Assembly (NCBI RefSeq): GCF_003071345.1 | Contig: NZ_QCYK01000002.1 | Location: 1,550,001 to 1,614,000 of the forward strand | Origin: Chitinophaga parva | Lineage (GTDB): Bacteria; Bacteroidota; Bacteroidia; Chitinophagales; Chitinophagaceae | Direction of reading: 5' to 3' | DNA: 64,000 nt | In this document: piece after piece, positions 58,869-64,000 of the stretch | How positions within the stretch are numbered: the stretch's first letter is position 1 | Layout: every line of letters starts with the position of its first letter | Program-made: the position numbers and the translations under genes | The notes under the pieces: generated by a model | What the model saw: only the letters and a program-made list of their open reading frames with translations | Told to the model about the DNA's origin: nothing | Database searches by the model: none

Positions 58869-60651
58869 CGAGCTTTTAGCCCAACGTGATAAAAAGACCG
58901 GGGCCAGGAAGGCGCTGCGCGAATTTGTGGCCCTGATGGGCGAGGAGAAGCGTAACCTGCTCATTGCACAGGTGTTCATCCTGCTCAATACAGGCCTGAA
59001 CCTGGTAGGCCCGCTGCTGGTAGGGATGGCCGTGGATAAATACGTGTCTACAAAAGACCTGGCCGGCCTGTCGCGCATAGGCCTGTTGCTGCTGGCGGTG
59101 TACGGCTGCGCCTTCATCACCGCTTATTTGCAGACCAAGAAAATGGGCGGGGTAGGGCAGCGCATGCTGTTCACCCTGCGCAATGCCGTGTTCATCAAAC
59201 TGCAGGACCTGCCGGTAGCCTTTTTTAACCAGAACAAGGCCGGTGACCTGATCTCCCGCATTAACAATGATACGGACAAGGTGAACCAGTTCTTCTCCCA
59301 ATCGCTGATGCAGTTCATTGGCAGCATTTTTACCATGCTGGGCGCGGGCATTTTCCTGTTGTCACTGAACCTGAAACTCGGGGTGGCCGCGCTGCTGCCC
59401 GCGCTGGCATTACTTATTTTTACACGTGTCATTTCCCCCTGGCTGAAGGCCCGTAATGCCCGCAGCTTAAAGAGCTCCGGGGCCCTGAGTGGGGAGATCC
59501 AGGAAAGCCTCAATAACTTCAAAGTGATCATTGCCTTTAACCGCCGCGACTATTTCCGCAAGCGCTTCCAGGAGGCTAATGAAGACAACTACAAAACGTC
59601 TGTAGATGCCGGTATCGCCAATAACCTGTTCCTGCCGGTATCCACCTTCTTTTCCGCCTTGGCGCAACTGGTAGTGGTGGCATATGGCATTTACATGATC
59701 CTGCACCATGAGCAGGCCATCGGCTCCCATGAAACCTTTACCATTGGTTTGCTGGTAGCATACCTGGCTTACGTGCAGAACTTCTACAACCCTGTGCGCC
59801 AGCTGGCCGCACTGTGGGCCAACTTCCAGGTGGCACAGGCCGGGTGGGACCGCATTGCACAGATCCTCAGCCTGCAATCCAACCTGGTGGTGGAAGAAGA
59901 AAGGACCACTAACGGTAACGGACAAACGAAGCACCCGCTGCTGGAATTTAAAAATGTTTCTTTCGGGTACCCGGATGGCAAAACCGTGCTGCATGATATT
60001 AATTTCCGCCTGGAGCCGGGTAAAACCTACGCCCTGGTGGGGCCCACCGGTGGCGGGAAAACCACCACGGCCAGCCTCATTGCCCGCCTGTACGATCCTA
60101 CGCAGGGCGCGGTACTGCTGGACGGAAAGGACATCCGCACCTACCAGCCTTCAGAACGGGCCAGGAAGATCGGCTTCATTTTGCAGGAGCCCTTCCTGTT
60201 TAGCGGTACCGTGCGGGATAACCTGCTGTATGGTAATGAAGCGCTGCGCCACTACACGCCGGAGCAACTTACGGAAGTAATGAAGGACGCCAACCTGGAA
60301 AGCCTGCTGGCCCGTTTTGAAAATGGATTGGAAACAGACATCCAGCCTAACGGGGAAGGGGTAAGCCTGGGGCAGAAACAGCTGATCGCCTTTATGCGCG
60401 CAGTGCTGCGCAACCCTTCCCTCCTCATCCTGGATGAGGCCACGGCCAATATTGATACCGTAACAGAACAATTGCTGGAAGATATTTTGCACAAGCTGCC
60501 CGCCAGCACTACCCGCGTGATCATTGCCCACCGGCTGAACACGATAGAAAGTGCAGACGAGATCTTTTTTGTAAATGGCGGGGCGGTGACCAGGGCCGGC
60601 TCCATGCAGGACGCCGTGGATATGCTGCTGCACCAGAAGCGGAGCAGCTGA
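58852..60651 (+). CDS. ABC exporter half-transporter with catalytic Walker B
   Basis: A 599-residue membrane/ATPase fusion, partner of the preceding gene. Walker A is GPTGGGKTT, Walker B is LLILDEATANID with catalytic Glu, and the H-loop is IIAHRLNTI. Its signature is non-canonical (GVSLGQKQ instead of LSGGQ). Combined with the partner, one composite ATP site is fully consensus (Walker A/B here, signature from the partner) and one is degenerate. Start ATG 58852 (MNYNLNELL) overlaps the previous gene by 17 bp, suggesting translational coupling. Confidence 0.92.
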   Translation: MNYNLNELLAQRDKKTGARKALREFVALMGEEKRNLLIAQVFILLNTGLNLVGPLLVGMAVDKYVSTKDLAGLSRIGLLLLAVYGCAFITAYLQTKKMGGVGQRMLFTLRNAVFIKLQDLPVAFFNQNKAGDLISRINNDTDKVNQFFSQSLMQFIGSIFTMLGAGIFLLSLNLKLGVAALLPALALLIFTRVISPWLKARNARSLKSSGALSGEIQESLNNFKVIIAFNRRDYFRKRFQEANEDNYKTSVDAGIANNLFLPVSTFFSALAQLVVVAYGIYMILHHEQAIGSHETFTIGLLVAYLAYVQNFYNPVRQLAALWANFQVAQAGWDRIAQILSLQSNLVVEEERTTNGNGQTKHPLLEFKNVSFGYPDGKTVLHDINFRLEPGKTYALVGPTGGGKTTTASLIARLYDPTQGAVLLDGKDIRTYQPSERARKIGFILQEPFLFSGTVRDNLLYGNEALRHYTPEQLTEVMKDANLESLLARFENGLETDIQPNGEGVSLGQKQLIAFMRAVLRNPSLLILDEATANIDTVTEQLLEDILHKLPASTTRVIIAHRLNTIESADEIFFVNGGAVTRAGSMQDAVDMLLHQKRSS

Positions 60652-60768
60652 AGTGCCGGCCTTGCCGGTATAGGAGAGCGGCTGTCTGCGGGGCAGATAT
60701 GGTGGTGCGGGGCCACGATATTGTCTTGTGCCGCTATTTTCGTTATATTTAGATGAATATTCCACGTC

Positions 60769-61533
60769 ATGTCTATCACAGATAATATCGAGTTGGCCGG
60801 CATCCAGCAGGTGAGCGCACTGGTAGCAATGGTGCTGCGCGAAATGAGGCAACACGCCCGCCCGGGTATGTCTGCCAGGGAGCTGGATGATTATGGAGGC
60901 AAAATCCTGCAGGATCATGGAGCCCGCTCTGCGCCCCGCGCGGCATATAACTTTCCCGGGTGGACCTGCATCAGTGTGAACAATGAAATGGCCCATGGCA
61001 TTCCCACTGCCCGCAAGATCTTTCATGAAGGAGACCTGATCAATGTGGATGTATCCGCGGAGCTGAATGGCTTCTGGTCCGACAATGGCGGCTCTTTTGT
61101 TTTGGGAGATGATAAACACCGCCTCCAGCCCCTGGTCAATGCTTCCCGGGAGATTTTACAACTGGCCATCAACTCCATCCACAGCGGTGTGCATATTTCA
61201 GAAGTGGGCCGCGTGGTGGAAACCGAAGCGCGCCTGCGTGCCTATAAAGTGATCAAGAACCTCACCGGCCATGGTGTGGGCCGCAGCCTGCACGAAGAGC
61301 CCCATGAAATTGCCAACTGCTATAACCGGTTCAATGAACGGCGCTTTGGCAGGAGCACGGTAGTGGCCATAGAAACATTTATCTCCACGCACTCCACCAT
61401 GGCGCTTACCCAGCGGGACGGATGGACGCTGGTGGGGGATAAGGGTGGTTACGTGGCACAGCATGAGCACACGATCATGGTAACCGACGGGGCGCCGGTG
61501 GTGCTCACGGCGGGGAATGGGATCTGGGATTAG
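60769..61533 (+). CDS. map: Type I methionine aminopeptidase
   Basis: A 254-residue pita-bread metalloprotease. Metal ligands are visible: two Asp in INVDVSAELNGFWSDNG, His in GHGVGRSLHEEP, Glu in VAIETF and Glu in QHEHT, plus the substrate His in NEMAHGIP. It removes N-terminal Met from new proteins in the cytosol. VAIETF replaces the more usual IEPF at the fourth ligand. The gene is convergent with tkt and shares a bidirectional terminator. Another methionine aminopeptidase gene may exist elsewhere, as paralogues are common. Confidence 0.9.
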   Translation: MSITDNIELAGIQQVSALVAMVLREMRQHARPGMSARELDDYGGKILQDHGARSAPRAAYNFPGWTCISVNNEMAHGIPTARKIFHEGDLINVDVSAELNGFWSDNGGSFVLGDDKHRLQPLVNASREILQLAINSIHSGVHISEVGRVVETEARLRAYKVIKNLTGHGVGRSLHEEPHEIANCYNRFNERRFGRSTVVAIETFISTHSTMALTQRDGWTLVGDKGGYVAQHEHTIMVTDGAPVVLTAGNGIWD

Positions 61534-61607
61534 TATTGCACGGCGAAAATTTTCTCAACGGTTAGTGAAATTTTTCACAGCGCCTGATGAAGCGTTGCAT
61601 AAAATAA

Positions 61608-61640
61608 CAAAGCGGCTGCCCTTCAAAGGCAGCCGCTTTG
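61608..61640. terminator. Bidirectional terminator between map and tkt
   Basis: A perfect 13-bp stem (CAAAGCGGCTGCC / GGCAGCCGCTTTG) with a 7-nt loop, 22 bp past the tkt stop and 75 bp past the map stop. Flanking runs are mixed A/T. Confidence 0.85.
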
Positions 61641-61661
61641 TATTATTATCTGGTCATCACT

Positions 61662-63683
61662 TTACTTTCCCAGTAAAGCCTTTGCTTTCTTCACTACGTT
61701 ATCCACCGTAAATCCAAACTCCGCGAAGATCTGCTCTGCGGGCGCGGATTCGCCAAAGCGGTCTACCGTGATGGTATCGCCTTCGTCGGTCACCCACTTG
61801 TGCCAGCCCATGGAGGCGCCGGCTTCTACGGCCAGGCGCTTGCGCACGTTTTTGGGAAATACAGATTCCTTGTAAGCAGCGTCCTGTTTTTCAAACAGCT
61901 CCCAGCTGGGGAAGCTGACGATGCGGGCGCCAATGCCTTCTGCTTTCAGCTTTTCCTGCGCCTTCACGATCAGGTCCACTTCAGAGCCGGTGGCCATCAG
62001 GATCACATCCGGTGTTTTATCTGCATCGGCCAGGATGTAGGCGCCTTTTTCCAGGTTGGTGGCTTTGGCGTATTTGTCCTGGTCTATCACGGCCAGGTTC
62101 TGGCGGGTAAATACCAGCACCACCGGGCCATCCTTGTGCTCCAGCGCTACGCGCCATGCCTGCGCGGTCTCATTGGCATCTGCCGGGCGGATCACCGTAA
62201 TGTTGGGGATCACGCGGAGGGCAGCCAGTTGCTCAATGGGCTGGTGGGTAGTACCATCTTCGCCCAGGCCAATGCTGTCGTGCGTGTACACGAACAGGGG
62301 GCGGATCTTCATAATGGCCGCCAGGCGGATGGGCGGGCGCATATATTCAGAGAACATCAGGAAGGTAGCGCCAAACGGGATGATGCCTTTCGTAAGCGCC
62401 ATGCCATTGAGCGCAGCGCCCATGGCGTGCTCGCGGATGCCAAAGTGGAAGTTGCGGCCACCGTGGTTGTCAAAATTGAAAGAAGGATATTTCTTCAGGT
62501 TCGTGTCTGTAGAAGGCGCCAGGTCTGCGGAGCCGCCTATCAGCGTGGGCAGTGCATCAGCAATGGCGTTGAGGGTTTCGCCGGAAGCCTTGCGGGTGGC
62601 TACGCCCTTGGGATTGTCTGCCACTTTGTAGGTGGGCAGTTTATCTTTCCAGCCATCGGGCAGGTTGCCGGCGGCAAGGGTTTCGTATTCTTTTGCCAGG
62701 TCGGGGAAGGCGGCCTTCCATTTTGCGTACAGTTCATTCCAGGCTGCTTCGTCCTTGGCGCCACGGCTGCCGGCCTCGTGGTAATATTGCAGCACGTCGT
62801 CTGCCACATAGAATGACACTTCCGGGTCAAAGCCAAAGCCTTGCTTTACCAGCTTCACTTCGTCCGCTCCCAGGGGCGCGCCGTGCGCACCCGCGGTATC
62901 TACCTTATTGGGGCTGCCGTAGGCAATATGCGTGCGTACCTTGATGAGGGAGGGGCGCGTTGTTTCTGCCTTTGCTTTTTCCAGCGCATCCTGGATGGCG
63001 GCAATGTCGTTGCCGTCGGGCAGCACCTGTACATGCCAGCCGTAAGCTTCAAAGCGTTTGGCCACATCTTCGTTGAATGCGATGGCGGTATCGCCTTCAA
63101 TGGAAATGTGGTTATCGTCATACAGGTAAATGATATTGCCCAGCTTCAGGTGACCAGCCAGGGAAGCGGCTTCCGCGCTCACACCTTCCATCAGGTCGCC
63201 GTCACTGCAGATGGCGTAAATGCGGTAATCGAAAATATCATAGCCCGGTTTGTTGTAGCGGGAAGCCAGGTATTGCTGGCCAATGGCCATGCCTACGCCG
63301 TGTGCAAAGCCCTGGCCCAGGGGGCCGGTGGTCACTTCAATACCTGCCAGCAGGCCATATTCCGGGTGGCCGGCGGTTTTGCTGTGCAGCTGGCGGAACT
63401 GCTTGATATCATCCATGGTGATATCTTCATAGCCGGTAAGGTAGAGGTAAGCGTATTGTAACATGCAGGCGTGGCCGGCGGAGAGGATAAAGCGGTCGCG
63501 GTTGGGCCAGTGAGGAGATTTTGCGTTGTAGCGCATGGCGGATGTCCACAGAACGTGTCCCATTGGCGCAAGGCTCATGGGGGTGCCGGGATGCCCGGAA
63601 TTGGCTTTCTGTACTGCGTCTGCGGCCAATACGCGTACCGTATTGATGCCCGCCTGAACGATTTCCTGGGTCTTAGTGTCCAT
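61662..63683 (-). CDS. tkt: Transketolase
   Basis: A 673-residue thiamine-diphosphate enzyme of the pentose phosphate pathway. The N-terminal part has the ThDP/Mg motif (CSDGDLMEGVSAEAASLAGH to NHISIEGDT) and TGPLGQGFAHGVGMAIGQ. The central part has NFHFGIREHAMGAALNGMAL and HDSIGLGEDGTTHQPIEQLA, and the C-terminal domain has RLAVEAGASMGWHKWV. Start ATG 63683. The partial gene upstream on the same strand resembles a NrtR-type Nudix regulator and might control this gene. Confidence 0.95.
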   Translation of the reverse strand: MDTKTQEIVQAGINTVRVLAADAVQKANSGHPGTPMSLAPMGHVLWTSAMRYNAKSPHWPNRDRFILSAGHACMLQYAYLYLTGYEDITMDDIKQFRQLHSKTAGHPEYGLLAGIEVTTGPLGQGFAHGVGMAIGQQYLASRYNKPGYDIFDYRIYAICSDGDLMEGVSAEAASLAGHLKLGNIIYLYDDNHISIEGDTAIAFNEDVAKRFEAYGWHVQVLPDGNDIAAIQDALEKAKAETTRPSLIKVRTHIAYGSPNKVDTAGAHGAPLGADEVKLVKQGFGFDPEVSFYVADDVLQYYHEAGSRGAKDEAAWNELYAKWKAAFPDLAKEYETLAAGNLPDGWKDKLPTYKVADNPKGVATRKASGETLNAIADALPTLIGGSADLAPSTDTNLKKYPSFNFDNHGGRNFHFGIREHAMGAALNGMALTKGIIPFGATFLMFSEYMRPPIRLAAIMKIRPLFVYTHDSIGLGEDGTTHQPIEQLAALRVIPNITVIRPADANETAQAWRVALEHKDGPVVLVFTRQNLAVIDQDKYAKATNLEKGAYILADADKTPDVILMATGSEVDLIVKAQEKLKAEGIGARIVSFPSWELFEKQDAAYKESVFPKNVRKRLAVEAGASMGWHKWVTDEGDTITVDRFGESAPAEQIFAEFGFTVDNVVKKAKALLGK

Positions 63684-63742
63684 GATAATCAGATTGGATT
63701 TTTTTAATGCGGAGCATCGCCCAATAAATGTGCCGGTACTCA

Positions 63743-63790
63743 GGTTGTCAGATTGTGAAATTGTTAGATCGTTGAATTATCTAATTGTTA
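63743..63790 (-). repeat. CAAT/AACAATT short repeat upstream of tkt
   Basis: On the minus strand it reads as AACAATT, CAACGATCTAACAATT and ACAATCTGACAAC units, similar in sequence and placement (5' of a gene, same relative orientation) to the repeat at 57085. Confidence 0.55.
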
Positions 63791-63806
63791 CGGGGGGAAT
63801 GACAAT

Positions 63807-64000
63807 TTACCATTTGTGCAATCCTTCCTGCAACGCCTCCTGGTACCGCTTTATGTCAAAGCTGTACAGGTAGGGTGCTTTGTGTGCTACGCCGGTGCGG
63901 CGTTCTTCCCTCCTGCGCAGGATGTGGTACCCCAGGATCTTGCGCTGGAAGTTGCGCCGGTCCAGGGGTGTGCCCAGGATGGTCTCATACAGCTTCTGCA
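63807..64000 (-). CDS. NrtR-like Nudix-family regulator, C-terminal part
   Basis: Only the last 64 codons are in the window; the gene continues past its end. The visible part translates as a winged-helix tail with LYETILGTPLDRRNFQRKIL, then RRREERRTGVAHKAPYLYSF and a final LHKW. This pattern fits the DNA-binding C-terminal domain of NrtR-type Nudix regulators, some of which control pentose genes in Bacteroidota (AraR type). It precedes transketolase on the same strand by 123 bp. The Nudix part is not visible, so the family call is partial. Confidence 0.65.
   Translation of the reverse strand, partial: QKLYETILGTPLDRRNFQRKILGYHILRRREERRTGVAHKAPYLYSFDIKRYQEALQEGLHKW

Noticed and set aside
61517..61711. 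64-codon plus-strand frame at the map/tkt junction
   Set aside because: It crosses the shared terminator hairpin and enters tkt antisense. No coding features.
1..64000. tRNA, rRNA, transposase, integrase or prophage genes
   Set aside because: None was recognised on either strand by reading. A covariance-model scan for small RNAs was not possible here.

Overview
The window looks like a chromosome segment of a Bacteroidota bacterium, most likely a Chitinophaga-type member of the Chitinophagaceae. The supporting signs are SusC/SusD pairs, a FecR anti-sigma factor with a TonB receptor that carries a signalling (STN) domain, DUF3823, DUF4251 and DUF3857 families, SusE-like lipoproteins, weak Shine-Dalgarno sequences and a fairly GC-rich base composition. 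No rRNA, tRNA, CRISPR array, prophage or transposase was seen. The placement is inferred from gene content, not from a marker gene.

Layout. Positions 1-2204 are the 3' end of a starch-utilisation-like locus (SusE-type protein, GH13 amylase lipoprotein). Positions 2460-24852 are a mixed housekeeping and regulatory stretch: ClC transporter, a Crp/Fnr regulator with an N-terminal Cys cluster, DinB protein, a pair of DUF3857/transglutaminase-fold proteins, a second Crp/Fnr regulator followed by a perfect CRP-type operator and a region-2-only sigma protein, an ABC1 kinase with a TetR regulator, a ROK protein, an AraC regulator, a zinc-less Fpg/Nei glycosylase, an OmpA lipoprotein, several small proteins, and an ECF sigma / metallo-beta-lactamase / FecR group. 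Positions 25339-34042 are a polysaccharide-utilisation-type locus (SusC with STN, SusD, DUF3823 lipoprotein, large glutaminase-type DUF4965 protein), preceded by a repeat-rich leader. Positions 34178-43471 hold a polysaccharide deacetylase and a signalling cluster: a soluble hybrid kinase with ten 92-residue HAMP repeats and three receiver domains, a REC-kinase and a stand-alone receiver.

Positions 43721-45874 (minus strand) encode a GlgX-type debranching enzyme. Positions 46013-56550 are a complete L-rhamnose locus: GH106 alpha-L-rhamnosidase, RhaT symporter, fused rhamnulose-1-phosphate aldolase/short-chain dehydrogenase, RhaI isomerase, FGGY kinase and a GntR-type regulator. Rhamnose cut from glycans outside the cytoplasm would be imported, isomerised, phosphorylated, cleaved to DHAP and lactaldehyde, and the lactaldehyde oxidised or reduced. 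The end of the window holds a heterodimeric ABC exporter, a type I methionine aminopeptidase, transketolase, and the 3' end of a NrtR-like Nudix regulator gene.

The least expected structures are: a perfect 26-bp inverted repeat made of GTAC-containing units inside the rhamnose operon, with related copies beside the kinase genes; the ten-unit HAMP array; a candidate subclass B1 beta-lactamase set antisense between a sigma factor and its FecR partner; a stand-alone sigma region 2 protein; and several proteins that keep a fold but have lost the usual catalytic or metal-binding residues.
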